From a virus: a stretch of DNA of 43,520 nucleotides. The stretch is from IMG/VR virus record IMGVR_UViG_3300005842_000020, positions 1 through 43,520 of that record. The stretch is one strand, 5' to 3'. Shown here one piece after another: positions 33,849 through 40,838 of this stretch; positions within the stretch are counted from its first letter, which is position 1; each line of letters begins with the position of its first letter. Position numbers and translations under genes: made by a program. The notes under the pieces were generated by a model that was not told the DNA's origin, did no database searches, and saw nothing but the letters and a program-made list of their open reading frames with translations.

Positions 33849-34172
33849 TCAAATCTGATTTATATAATCCACAATTGTTATCCGCTCAATTTTCGCGATC
33901 TCCATCTCCTCTTTCATCCCTGCGCTTATATGCGTTCCGGTTAGCCATAATTCATCAATTGCCATGTTTGCAAGGATGTACTTCGCGTTGTTCATTCCCC
34001 TTATCCTTTGCCACGGTATTGCGTCGTCAAGGCTCACTACGTCCGAATAATAGGGGCAGAAGGGTATCACGTTTTCATAGTCCAGGTTTATCTTCTTTAT
34101 TATCCTTCGCAGGTCTTTTAAGTTGGCTTTTACGTCGCCGCCGATGGCGTGGCTCACAAATACGATCTTCAT
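33849..34172 (-). CDS. Nucleoside 2-deoxyribosyltransferase-like (DUF4406-type) protein
   Basis: 107 residues. The strand-loop start MKIVFVSHAIGGDVKANLKD, a middle NVIPFCPYYSDVVSLDDAIP and a C-terminal DELWLTGTHISAGMKEEMEI are the three conserved regions of small phage proteins with the nucleoside 2-deoxyribosyltransferase-like fold. They are thought to act in nucleotide metabolism or modified-base handling. Catalytic activity is not demonstrated by sequence alone. Confidence 0.75.
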   Translation of the reverse strand: MKIVFVSHAIGGDVKANLKDLRRIIKKINLDYENVIPFCPYYSDVVSLDDAIPWQRIRGMNNAKYILANMAIDELWLTGTHISAGMKEEMEIAKIERITIVDYINQI

Positions 34173-34357
34173 GCCACCAGATTTGCAGCCTCTACTTTTT
34201 GAGGCTTTGTTTTATAATCTTTCAGGGCATTGTATACATGGCCGGGGTTGGTTCCAAGTGCGTCGGCTATCTGCTTATTCGTTAATCCGGCCTGCGACAG
34301 TTTGTAAATTTTGATATGCTTTTTGCAGGTCAATGCTTTTACTTCGTCAATTGTCAT
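34169..34357 (-). CDS. Small helix-turn-helix protein
   Basis: 62 residues. A clear helix-turn-helix occupies residues about 19-46 (KLSQAGLTNKQIADALGTNP then GHVYNALKDYK). The N-terminus resembles KALTCKKHIKIY. This is a compact regulator or a loader-like DNA-binding protein. Its start is 13 bases from the end of the DNA methyltransferase gene and it overlaps the following gene by 4 bases. Confidence 0.75.
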   Translation of the reverse strand: MTIDEVKALTCKKHIKIYKLSQAGLTNKQIADALGTNPGHVYNALKDYKTKPQKVEAANLVA

Positions 34358-34370
34358 AATGGTTAGTTTT

Positions 34371-35072
34371 TTATTTGAATAATTGGGTTTGCGCTGTCAT
34401 TGTTTTAAATCTCTTCAACGCAGCTAAATAATACGATTCATCAATTTCACAGCCAACGAAATCAAAGCCCATAGAATGCGCCGCTATTGCGCTGCTGCCA
34501 CTTCCTAGGTGGGTGTCCAGAATGCGGTCGCCGGGTTGGGCTAGGCGCGTCATAAGCCACTTATATAGCCTTGCCGGTTTTTGGGTTGGATGTATTTTTG
34601 TTTCATTAAAAGCGCCACCGCTTACGCCAAGTGTTAATAATCCTGCCGGTTTATCAAATGATGTCCACGCAAACTCTGCCTGTGAAAAATTTTCCCATGG
34701 TTGAACCTTATTCCAAATCATAAAACATCTTGAAGGAGGAAGGGGAAAATAATTACCTCCCCAAATAATTTGATTTTTACTTACACGCATTAATTCATTA
34801 AAGTATTCTTGCGGAGGTGCTGCGCAATCCCAATCAATTGAACTCGTATTTAATATTCTATCTTTTAATTGTCCACCACCAGAATTCAACCGTCCTTTTT
34901 TCAATGCGACCGCAGTGGAAATTCTACCACCTCTGCTTTTGGCGCCATGACCCATTTGCATATTAGGAGCGTTTATTCCATAGGGCGGATCAACAATAGC
35001 CAAATCAAAAGCCTTATCAGGTAAACCGGCCATAAATTCCATGCAGTCGATATGAAGTAATTCCACGCTCAT
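34371..35072 (-). CDS. DNA N6-adenine or N4-cytosine methyltransferase
   Basis: 233 residues with catalytic DPPY at 28-31 (IVDPPYGINA) and the SAM-binding motif near the C-terminus (DTHLGSGSSAIAAHSMGF then FVGCEID), the order of beta-class amino-methyltransferases. A target-recognition region lies between (RGGRISTAVALKKGRLNSGG). No restriction partner is next to it, so it probably protects phage DNA from host restriction. Its start overlaps the stop of the next upstream gene by 4 bases. Confidence 0.92.
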   Translation of the reverse strand: MSVELLHIDCMEFMAGLPDKAFDLAIVDPPYGINAPNMQMGHGAKSRGGRISTAVALKKGRLNSGGGQLKDRILNTSSIDWDCAAPPQEYFNELMRVSKNQIIWGGNYFPLPPSRCFMIWNKVQPWENFSQAEFAWTSFDKPAGLLTLGVSGGAFNETKIHPTQKPARLYKWLMTRLAQPGDRILDTHLGSGSSAIAAHSMGFDFVGCEIDESYYLAALKRFKTMTAQTQLFK

Positions 35073-35380
35073 AGCAATCCATTTACTTTTTCCTCTGCCT
35101 GTTCAGCGTCGGGTTTTAACTTATCAATGTTTTCCAGAAATCTGATGGAGGCCGCTGCCGCCTGCACCGCTTGCTTTCGCATGGTATTTAAAATGTTCTC
35201 CTGCAGTGCTATTGAGCCCGGCCTGCTATACTTCCAGTTAAGGCATGTATCCATCAGTCCACCTGCTTCGCTGGTTACTATACCCGCCATTGCTGCAGCA
35301 TGGTCAGGAAATTGCGGCATTTCTTTTTTCGAGGAGCGTAGCTCGAGCTCGACAGCGGCCCAAATTTCTTTTCGTAGCAT
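35069..35380 (-). CDS. Conserved phage protein, unknown
   Basis: 103 residues, all-helical (MLRKEIWAAVELELRSSKKE; then SIALQENILNTMRKQAVQAA). It resembles a small helical protein frequently found beside phage recombination genes, for which no activity is known. Overlaps both neighbours (4 and 1 bases). Confidence 0.55.
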   Translation of the reverse strand: MLRKEIWAAVELELRSSKKEMPQFPDHAAAMAGIVTSEAGGLMDTCLNWKYSRPGSIALQENILNTMRKQAVQAAAASIRFLENIDKLKPDAEQAEEKVNGLL

Positions 35381-36099
35381 TATTTCGCCGCTGTTTTATT
35401 TGGGTTCCTCTTGTTTACTTTCCGGGCTTCCAGTTCTGCGGGGGTGTATTCCTTTTCCACAACGGGTTCTTTTGCTTTCTTTCCTTTTTTAATCGGAACT
35501 ACTTTTCCCTGGTCGCGCAAGTCTGCGGTGTGGTTTACTTCAGCGGTATATTCCTGCGCCGTCCATTCTTGCTTGGTGAGAAGGTTGCCATTAGCATCCG
35601 GTTCAGCAATTTGGGCGTGAGTAACAATGCCTTCTTTTTCATCGAAGTCCATTTTTGTTTGAAGAGTCTTTCCTTCCAGCCGGTATTTGTTGGTTTCGGA
35701 TACAATCTTTTGCAGCTTGGCTTCCAGATCATTAATAATCGGGTAACCATTGGCCTCGTCCTGTTTGAATTTCACCAATACGTTTAAAGTAATGGTGCGG
35801 CCGAGGTCTGTTTCCCGGTAGCCTTTTAAAGTAACGCCATCTTGTTTATTATTCAGGGCGTAGCCGGTAACCTCGAAGGGTGCGAGCGCAACGGCTGAAA
35901 GATCGCCGCCGATAGGAATGTAATTAGTGAGTAATGCCAGATGGCTTTTAATTGCCTGCACGGCGTTGTAGAGATCGGGATGGCAGGCATCCTTACATAA
36001 AATGCTGTTTTCTGAATTGATAAGACCGGTAGAGCCGAGTTTTACCTCAACTTTTTCACCTTTCTTTATCAACTTAACGCTTAAGATTTGGTCGCTCAT
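35380..36099 (-). CDS. Conserved protein in recombination region, unknown
   Basis: 239 residues. The first 160 residues alternate strands and helices (FEVTGYALNNKQDGVTLKGY, LGRTITLNVLVKFKQDEANG), then a basic, Pro/Lys-rich tail (VVPIKKGKKAKEPVVEKEYT). The gene sits between the Cys-repeat gene and the methyltransferase block, in the recombination-replication operon. A DNA-binding or annealing accessory role is plausible by location only. Confidence 0.6.
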   Translation of the reverse strand: MSDQILSVKLIKKGEKVEVKLGSTGLINSENSILCKDACHPDLYNAVQAIKSHLALLTNYIPIGGDLSAVALAPFEVTGYALNNKQDGVTLKGYRETDLGRTITLNVLVKFKQDEANGYPIINDLEAKLQKIVSETNKYRLEGKTLQTKMDFDEKEGIVTHAQIAEPDANGNLLTKQEWTAQEYTAEVNHTADLRDQGKVVPIKKGKKAKEPVVEKEYTPAELEARKVNKRNPNKTAAK

Positions 36100-36187
36100 T
36101 GATTTGTTTTTAATGATTAAAAATTATTCTCAGTGAGGGCTACGGATTAAAAGTTCTCTTTTGTGGGATGGGTAAAAACGGGTCTGG

Positions 36188-36925
36188 TTATTTGGCGGCT
36201 AATTCTTTTTCTTCATCAGCGCATTTTTTCATGTCTTCAAGTGCCGTTTTGTTGTCCTCAAAAAATCTTACGGGGCTGACTTTTATATTCGGATTTGACG
36301 CATCATATATTTGAAGAGCAGCAAAAAGTGTATTGGTCTGCTTTTCCAATTTTCTACCCGCTTCACCTGCAAGAAATACAACCCAGCCTGCGCGACAGTG
36401 CGTAGTATCGCAGGTATGCCATGTATCCATTACCAACGCTTTTGGTGCGCTTGCTGCTTCGTACACTTTTTGGTGAATGTTTTCAATAACAGGATAATTG
36501 CCCATTACATTTTCCGGGAGGTCAACACCTGATGGCACTATATTTTCTTTGTAATAAAGGTTAGCTATATGGGAACAGCCGGAACAGTCGGAACAGTCGG
36601 AACAGTCGGAACAGCGGGAACAGTCGGAACAGCGGGAACAGTCGGAACAGCGGGAACAGCGGGAACAGTCGGAACAGCGGGAACAGTCGGAACAGCCGGA
36701 ACAGCGGGAACAGTCGGAACAGCGGGAACAGTCGGAACAGCGGGAACAGTCGGAACAGCCGGAACAGTCGGAACAGCCGGAACAGTTCCAACACCCCTTA
36801 TTTGTTTCATTCTCTTTTTCATATCCCAGCGTTTCATCGGCAAAATCCTGGCTCACACCGTTCAATTCTTTATCTGCCCTTTGCAGAAAATCGCGGTAGT
36901 CTTTAAAAATTTGCGTCTTGCTCAT
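36188..36925 (-). CDS. CSx tripeptide-repeat, cysteine-rich protein
   Basis: I choose the start at 36925 (MSKTQIFKDYRDFLQRADKE), 245 residues; an upstream ATG at 37027 lies in the preceding gene's territory. Residues 45-117 have a cysteine at every third position, 25 in all, mostly as C-S-D, C-S-R and C-S-G (CxxCxxC). This could form a solenoid, metal-binding or disulfide-rich rod. The flanks are a short helical N-terminus and a C-terminal domain of about 125 residues with WHTCDTTHCRAGW (169-181) and a helix AGEAGRKLEKQTNTLFAALQ, which recalls a phage domain otherwise joined to variable linkers. The repeat is nearly pure at DNA level, so its length may vary between strains. No function is known. 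Confidence 0.75.
   Translation of the reverse strand: MSKTQIFKDYRDFLQRADKELNGVSQDFADETLGYEKENETNKGCWNCSGCSDCSGCSDCSRCSDCSRCSDCSRCSGCSDCSRCSDCSRCSRCSDCSRCSDCSRCSDCSDCSDCSGCSHIANLYYKENIVPSGVDLPENVMGNYPVIENIHQKVYEAASAPKALVMDTWHTCDTTHCRAGWVVFLAGEAGRKLEKQTNTLFAALQIYDASNPNIKVSPVRFFEDNKTALEDMKKCADEEKELAAK
36571..36786. repeat. 24 tandem copies of a 9-bp unit inside the Cys-rich gene
   Basis: The unit reads SGGAACAGY (S = C or G, Y = C or T) on the plus strand, 24 uninterrupted copies in 216 bases. Only the first and last base of each unit vary. On the minus strand the coding frame is TGT-TCC-NNC, giving Cys-Ser-(Asp/Arg/Gly). The unit contains no stop in any frame, so all six frames are open here and shadow frames look like VPAVPT and GTAGTV repeats. 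Confidence 0.97.
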
Positions 36926-36947
36926 TATGGTTAATTTAAAATGGTTT

Positions 36948-37304
36948 TTAATTTGATAGCCTGGAAACCGAATGGCAGTTATCCTTAGCCCATTGCGGAT
37001 TGTCGGAGCAATACGTATTACATGCATTGCAGGCGGGTTTTAAATGCTTTTTATCAAGCAGGTTTTTGCCAACTCTTCCTTTTGCGTGGTCTAATCCTTG
37101 CGCTAGTCCAGTACAGACCGGGCTTTTAATAGCGCATTTTGTTTTTCCTTTTTCAATTAATTCCTTGCTAATGCGCTTGTATTCCTTGTCCTGCTCGATT
37201 CGTTTCTTAGATTTCTTAGGGATAGGTTTTTGTTGCTTCTTTTGTTCCGGTGGTTTCTGGCCAAGCATGATGGCGCGACGGTTGATTAGATATTGGCTTT
37301 CCAT
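36948..37304 (-). CDS. NinG/Rap-like HNH-type protein
   Basis: I choose the start at 37304 (MESQYLINRRAIMLGQKPPE), 118 residues. It overlaps the stop of the exonuclease gene by one base (TAATG). The first half is Lys/Gln/Pro-rich. The second half has a zinc-nuclease-like arrangement: KCAIKSPVCTGLAQGLDHAK, then LKPACNACNTYCSDNP and W-A-KDNCHS. This resembles lambda NinG (Rap), a recombination nuclease, more than a homing enzyme. Position in the recombination operon supports this. Confidence 0.75.
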   Translation of the reverse strand: MESQYLINRRAIMLGQKPPEQKKQQKPIPKKSKKRIEQDKEYKRISKELIEKGKTKCAIKSPVCTGLAQGLDHAKGRVGKNLLDKKHLKPACNACNTYCSDNPQWAKDNCHSVSRLSN

Positions 37305-38035
37305 TATGAATTGATTAATGAACGAACAATATTTTTTGTGTTGGTGCTGAAGGACTGGTTTAACATCCATTGACCGAAACCGGGGTTCAGGCGAACGCTT
37401 TTGCCTTTGTCTTTACCGAAGTTGTAAACAGCCTCGCCCTTTTCATTCAGGACAATCTTGCCCGCCAAATCAAGGGCGCCGGGGATAACACAGAAAGCTG
37501 CGTATTTATCAGGGCTGTTTAAATCCTCATACCTTTCAGCCTGCGCACGTAGCACCTGTATAGACGCTTTTACATCAGCCAGGGCATCATGCGCATCCTC
37601 ATGCGATTCATTGCAATAAAACCGCATAGCGCCAGACAAGTCGCGTTTTTCCTTTTCCCTGAATACATGGCAGGCATCGAAGTATTGAGCATCTTTAGCG
37701 GGCCAATCAATCCCGCAGCGGGCAAATTCTTCACTCAATAGGGGTACATCAAAATGGATGATATTATAACCGCCGTAATCGCAACCAGAAATAAATTCAA
37801 ATAACCCCTTGGCGTATTGTGCGAACTTTGGTTTATCCTTCACCGCTTCATCTGTAATGCCGTGTACATCGCTGGCTTCTTTTGGAATAGGTTTTCCCGG
37901 ATTGATAAGGACGTTTTTTGTAGCGTCGTATACCAAAGTGTTTTCAATTGTTTTGATAGCAGCAAATTGAACGATGCGATCATTTACTATATCGGTGCCC
38001 GTGGTTTCCAGATCGAAAAATATTATTGGTTTCAT
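37304..38035 (-). CDS. DnaQ-family 3'-5' exonuclease with C-terminal DUF3820-like module
   Basis: 243 residues. DEDDh exonuclease motifs: FFDLETTGTD (Exo I), YNIIHFDVPLL (Exo II), HEDAHDALADVKAS (Exo III with His and Asp). The last 40 residues (YNFGKDKGKSVRLNPGFGQW) look like a DUF3820-like module sometimes fused to phage DnaQ-type exonucleases. It may trim DNA ends during recombination or proofread. It sits between the YqaJ-type exonuclease and the NinG-like gene. Confidence 0.9.
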   Translation of the reverse strand: MKPIIFFDLETTGTDIVNDRIVQFAAIKTIENTLVYDATKNVLINPGKPIPKEASDVHGITDEAVKDKPKFAQYAKGLFEFISGCDYGGYNIIHFDVPLLSEEFARCGIDWPAKDAQYFDACHVFREKEKRDLSGAMRFYCNESHEDAHDALADVKASIQVLRAQAERYEDLNSPDKYAAFCVIPGALDLAGKIVLNEKGEAVYNFGKDKGKSVRLNPGFGQWMLNQSFSTNTKNIVRSLINS

Positions 38036-38835
38036 TTGGCAATAATTGTAGCGTTAAGTTCACTATCGTATTGAGCAAGAACAACGGAAGGAATATCGAT
38101 TAGCAGCCTGCCAGCTTCCAGTACCCGCGCCGTTAAAAAGTCCTTATCCTCCTGCGGTACTTCAAACCGGATTTTATTGATGTTCTGGTAATAACCGCCA
38201 TCCTTAATAAATGGCAGGTCACCATCATTGGCCATTGCGATCCAGTAATGCTTGCTCATGTCTGCACCTTCCACGCTGCGCGCCATCTGTTGTATTTCTT
38301 CCAGCTCTGATTGATAAGGCATATACGGAATTAGTTCAGCGTATTGTGCATTATCGATAATAGCATTGGAGACCAATTGCCAGTAAAATTTCTCCCCGTC
38401 TTTGTGATTGTTACGGATGTAAGTAATGGCGTTCAAGCCTTCCAGACCTTTATATATTGGATCAACCAACTGGCAGAAAGATTTCAATGTAAGGGGTGCC
38501 TTTATATCTATGACTGTTTTACCAGCGTCGAACTTGACCCCATCCTTTGAACCGGCCCAGTAAGGTATGGTTGGGTGTTGTACCGTATCGTTTGACGTGA
38601 GCACGTATTCAAGCCCCAGGTTGTCAAATACGCGGGCCTCGAGCAATTTTCCCCATACCATCGGCCTGGCGTTTATTTCGTCTGTAATTAACCGGCCGAG
38701 CCTGCGTTCATAGTTGGTTTCATCTATGTAAGTGTAAAAAGGTTTGCCGGGTTGCTTGCCTGATCTGTCTGAGGTGGTGAGGGCGACAATTTCGGAGCTG
38801 GTAAAATTGCCCACCCGTAATTTATTGTTTATCAT
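38032..38835 (-). CDS. YqaJ/lambda-exonuclease-type recombination nuclease
   Basis: 267 residues. The PD-(D/E)xK core is visible: E65-like glutamate in PMVWGKLLEARVF, WAGSKDGVKFDAGK (Asp), TVIDIKAPLT (D-x-K). It resects double-strand ends 5'-3' to feed the RecT annealase encoded next door (4-base overlap). C-terminal helices (KDFLTARVLEAGRLLIDIPS) probably mediate oligomerisation. The pair forms a Red-like recombination system. Confidence 0.88.
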   Translation of the reverse strand: MINNKLRVGNFTSSEIVALTTSDRSGKQPGKPFYTYIDETNYERRLGRLITDEINARPMVWGKLLEARVFDNLGLEYVLTSNDTVQHPTIPYWAGSKDGVKFDAGKTVIDIKAPLTLKSFCQLVDPIYKGLEGLNAITYIRNNHKDGEKFYWQLVSNAIIDNAQYAELIPYMPYQSELEEIQQMARSVEGADMSKHYWIAMANDGDLPFIKDGGYYQNINKIRFEVPQEDKDFLTARVLEAGRLLIDIPSVVLAQYDSELNATIIAK

Positions 38836-39575
38836 TTCGCTTGCAGATTTTTAAGGAGTTTGGAATAGCTGGCCCTTTCTTCATTGTTGATAATCCTTTC
38901 TATGTGAACCACATCATCTGCGGTGAATAGATCACGCTTTTCCTCAAACAATTCTTTCAATTCCTTAACATCAATTTCAGGCGCCATCTGCACGTCAATA
39001 ACTTCCTCAACGGTTTGCATGCCCATTAAAATATCCGGGGCATAAAGGCGCCCAAAGAATGCTGCAGCGCGATACATAAACATCAGCTCGCTCATTGTCC
39101 GCCACTTACTGCCACTTTTAGTAAGCCAACCTTCGGCCTTTACCATTTCCCATGTTACTTTCGGACCTTCCAGTTTATCTCCTGTTGCCAGGTCAAAAGC
39201 CCACGCCGTGCATCCATATTGATCATCCTTACCGTCTTTGATAAACCTGATAGGGGAAAATCTTTTACAATTATTCAAAGCGGCAATAATAAATGCGCTT
39301 GACCATGATGGCTTGCCCTGAATGATATTTAGATTTTGCATAACCATGATAGGACTTGCACCTATTCTATTTGCCATTTCCAGTGCAATCATGGTATTCT
39401 GAATACTTCCCTGATAATCCTTTGGAATGAGCGAAGAAGAAGAAAGCATTTTTGCAACCCGCTGTGCATGTTCAAAGCCTTTCATTGAGAACGAGCCGGT
39501 ATCGGGTGTGTTTTGTAAAAGTTCGTTCGCAGGTTCTTTGGTTACCGTAAGTGAATTTTCTTGTACATTTGACAT
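38832..39575 (-). CDS. recT: RecT-family single-strand annealing recombinase
   Basis: 247 residues. The RecT signature is seen in MIALEMANRIGASPIMVMQN then GKPSWSSAFIIAALN, YGCTAWAFDLATG, and SELMFMYRAAAFFGRLYAPD. The protein binds resected strands and anneals them, with the YqaJ-type exonuclease encoded directly downstream. The N-terminal 30 residues are disordered-looking. It is the first gene of the replication-recombination operon, behind a leader with two stable hairpins (39606-39628 and 39670-39699). Confidence 0.9.
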   Translation of the reverse strand: MSNVQENSLTVTKEPANELLQNTPDTGSFSMKGFEHAQRVAKMLSSSSLIPKDYQGSIQNTMIALEMANRIGASPIMVMQNLNIIQGKPSWSSAFIIAALNNCKRFSPIRFIKDGKDDQYGCTAWAFDLATGDKLEGPKVTWEMVKAEGWLTKSGSKWRTMSELMFMYRAAAFFGRLYAPDILMGMQTVEEVIDVQMAPEIDVKELKELFEEKRDLFTADDVVHIERIINNEERASYSKLLKNLQAK

Positions 39576-39605
39576 CGTATGTTGTTTTTAAGGTTTTTAA
39601 ATTTT

Positions 39606-39628
39606 AGCGCAGTTTCCTAGACTGCGCT
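39606..39628 (+). terminator. 8-bp hairpin with plus-strand T-run in recT leader
   Basis: Perfect stem AGCGCAGT / ACTGCGCT with a 7-base loop. On the plus strand it is followed by TTTTTTG, so it fits an intrinsic terminator of plus-strand transcription, although no plus-strand gene precedes it. On the minus strand there is no T-run and the hairpin lies just upstream of recT, where it could shape the mRNA leader. Confidence 0.5.
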
Positions 39629-39669
39629 TTTTTGTTTATCTAAACGGCTCATCGCCGGAATTCCCAGTG

Positions 39670-39699
39670 ACCCGGCTATATTGTGGATATGGGCCGGGC
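39670..39699 (-). other. Stable hairpin in recT leader
   Basis: On the minus strand GCCCGGC pairs with GCCGGGT (one G-U), then ATAT with ATAT around a CCACA loop. The G-U pair exists only in the minus-strand RNA (an A-C mismatch on the plus strand), which hints that the minus RNA is the relevant one. An inverted repeat GTTTA-TC-TAAAC (39634-39645) lies between this and the recT start and could be an operator. Confidence 0.4.
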
Positions 39700-39756
39700 C
39701 CCGTAGCTGACTGCTATATCATAAGAACTCGTGGGGTTTATACAGCCCAGCCTGTT

Positions 39757-39939
39757 TTAATCTTCGCAAAGGCATTCACCGCAAAAATCATTGCCAAGTG
39801 CAAAAACGTGAAATTCTTTTGTTTGCTTATTTTCAAAAATCCTGTACGAAAAACATATATCGGTTTCGTATATGCTTTGATTATCCTGCCACGCTGAATT
39901 AATTAATGCTTGCAATGAACGATGCTTAATAATTTTCAT
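39757..39939 (-). CDS. Small early protein, unknown
   Basis: 60 residues (MKIIKHRSLQALINSAWQDN), ending with two cysteines (FCGECLCED). It starts 12 bases after the T-run of a terminator (39951-39978) and is followed by the structured recT leader. No family is recognised. Expression would need read-through or a local promoter. Confidence 0.5.
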   Translation of the reverse strand: MKIIKHRSLQALINSAWQDNQSIYETDICFSYRIFENKQTKEFHVFALGNDFCGECLCED

Positions 39940-39950
39940 GTCTTAAGTTT

Positions 39951-39978
39951 TAAAAAGCCCCAGTGTAAATACACAGGG
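39951..39978 (-). terminator. Intrinsic terminator downstream of the tRNA-like unit
   Basis: Minus-strand RNA: CCC-T-GTGTA-TT-TACAC-T-GGG followed by GCTTTTTAAAA. The stem has one T-T mismatch and a tight 2-base loop. It would end transcripts from the tRNA-like unit at 40022-40215. Confidence 0.6.
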
Positions 39979-40021
39979 CGGGTAAGGCATATGATTCGTA
40001 TCACATAAAAACTGTTTAAAA

Positions 40022-40120
40022 AGCGCAGGCAGGGACTTACACCCTACTTTCACGTTGTTTCGTCTGATAGATTTGAAGGGGGCGCTTTGATGTTATCTTG
40101 TGTCCCCGAGCTACTACGCT
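40022..40120 (-). ncRNA. tRNA-like structured element (acceptor and T-arm half)
   Basis: The two ends pair over 7 bp (AGCGTAG / CTGCGCT, one G-U), directly stacked on a 6-bp stem GTAGGG / CCCTGC with a 7-base loop TGTAAGT. This is the geometry of the acceptor stem plus T-arm of a tRNA. The segment after position 8 also starts TAGCTC, as tRNA D-arms do, but the remaining 60 bases do not fold into a normal D-arm or anticodon arm by eye. No CCA is encoded. It may be a degenerate, long-variable-arm or otherwise modified tRNA. Confidence 0.35.
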
Positions 40121-40135
40121 AATTATTATGCCTGC

Positions 40136-40215
40136 TTATGCGGGGAGAACTTCCATCTCAACCATACGGAGTTATGAGCACCGTTGCTTTTCCTTTCAGT
40201 TAAGCTACCCGCGTA
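40136..40215 (-). tRNA. tRNA-like element with CAT anticodon (Met or Ile2 type)
   Basis: Acceptor ends ACGCGGG / CCCGCAT pair at 6 of 7 positions. D-arm GCTT / AAGC with a loop containing A14-like A and GG. Anticodon stem CGGTG / CTCCG (one T-T mismatch) with a 7-base loop CTCATAA, so the anticodon is CAT. T-arm GAGA / TCTC with loop TGGAAGT, lacking the usual TTC start. Three mismatches mean it may be degenerate. The T-loop (TGNAAGT) matches that of the neighbouring tRNA-like element, which supports common origin. Confidence 0.42.
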
Positions 40216-40245
40216 CAGGCACAATTATTTAAAAGAACTAACTTT

Positions 40246-40278
40246 TTAAAAAGGAGCCCGCCAACCACAGCGGACTCC
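40246..40278 (-). terminator. Intrinsic terminator after the 112-residue gene
   Basis: Minus-strand RNA GGAGTCCGC / GCGGGCTCC (9 bp with one U-G pair; on the plus strand this is a C-A mismatch) with an 8-base loop, followed by TTTTTAAAAAG. It ends the small-gene operon to the right and separates it from the tRNA-like unit. Confidence 0.75.
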
Positions 40279-40292
40279 AACCCATGAACCCA

Positions 40293-40631
40293 TCAAACCT
40301 GCTGTGAAAGGTTTTTACCCATAACCAGGTTAAACCGGCGCTGCGCTATCTCATCCATCAAATCATTGTATAACTCATCAATATCATTGCCTCTTTCCCT
40401 TGTGTAAAATCTGCTTCTGAAGTCGTCGCATTCCTCATAAAAATCATATAATGCGGTAGGCGTGGGGCATTCGCGGATTTTAGCCAGAATATCTGCATAT
40501 GTTTTGATGGCATTGGTCTTTTTAATTTTTGGCTGCCATGTAATAACAATCCAGCCGGCAGCTAAAACTATCAGGCCACATATGGCAGTAAGTAAAAGAG
40601 ACGGTGTAACGGGGTTAATTTCGAGTAACAT
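40293..40631 (-). CDS. Membrane-anchored small protein, unknown
   Basis: 112 residues: an N-terminal membrane helix (about residues 11-33, LLLTAICGLIVLAAGWIVIT), then a basic hinge (KIKKTN) and a helical cytoplasmic part with ALYDFYEECDDFRSRFYTRE. It is the last gene before a terminator. The topology would suit a membrane-bound modulator or spanin-like protein; neither is shown by the sequence. Confidence 0.6.
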   Translation of the reverse strand: MLLEINPVTPSLLLTAICGLIVLAAGWIVITWQPKIKKTNAIKTYADILAKIRECPTPTALYDFYEECDDFRSRFYTRERGNDIDELYNDLMDEIAQRRFNLVMGKNLSQQV

Positions 40632-40660
40632 GGGGATTTTTTATTGGGTTATTTAATATT

Positions 40661-40828
40661 TTACCAGGGGGCTGACATTTCCAGTTCTTCGAGTTGCGCT
40701 TCGCAAGCCAGCCGTGAGCCAACGAACAAAATAGTATAGTTCAAATGCGAAAGTTCTGCGAACGTTGATGATAATTGGCTAACTATTGATAGCGTTGCTC
40801 TTGTAGGATTAAGTAAGATGGCGAACAT
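40661..40828 (-). CDS. 55-residue small protein, unknown
   Basis: The frame starts at 40828 (MFAILLNPTRATLSIVSQLS) and ends at 40661. It fills the gap between two operon genes (10 bases from the upstream gene), which supports it as real. Composition is balanced, with a hydrophobic N-terminal half. No family is recognised. Confidence 0.45.
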   Translation of the reverse strand: MFAILLNPTRATLSIVSQLSSTFAELSHLNYTILFVGSRLACEAQLEELEMSAPW

Positions 40829-40838
40829 TTTTTATTTT

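Noticed and set aside
35245-35787. 180-residue plus-strand frame opposite two minus-strand genes
   Set aside because: Crosses two well-supported genes, is Phe/Leu/Ser-rich and has no regulatory signal.
36571-36786. Possible CRISPR array
   Set aside because: The units are 9 bp, contiguous and without spacers, and they are translated inside a gene.
36561-36934. Long open frames giving VPAVPT or GTAGTV repeats over the 9-bp array
   Set aside because: They exist only because the 9-bp unit has no stop in any frame; the Cys-repeat frame continues into conserved flanking domains and the others do not.
39630-39750. Possible further tRNA in the recT leader
   Set aside because: Stable hairpins are present but no T-loop, acceptor pairing or anticodon loop could be assembled.
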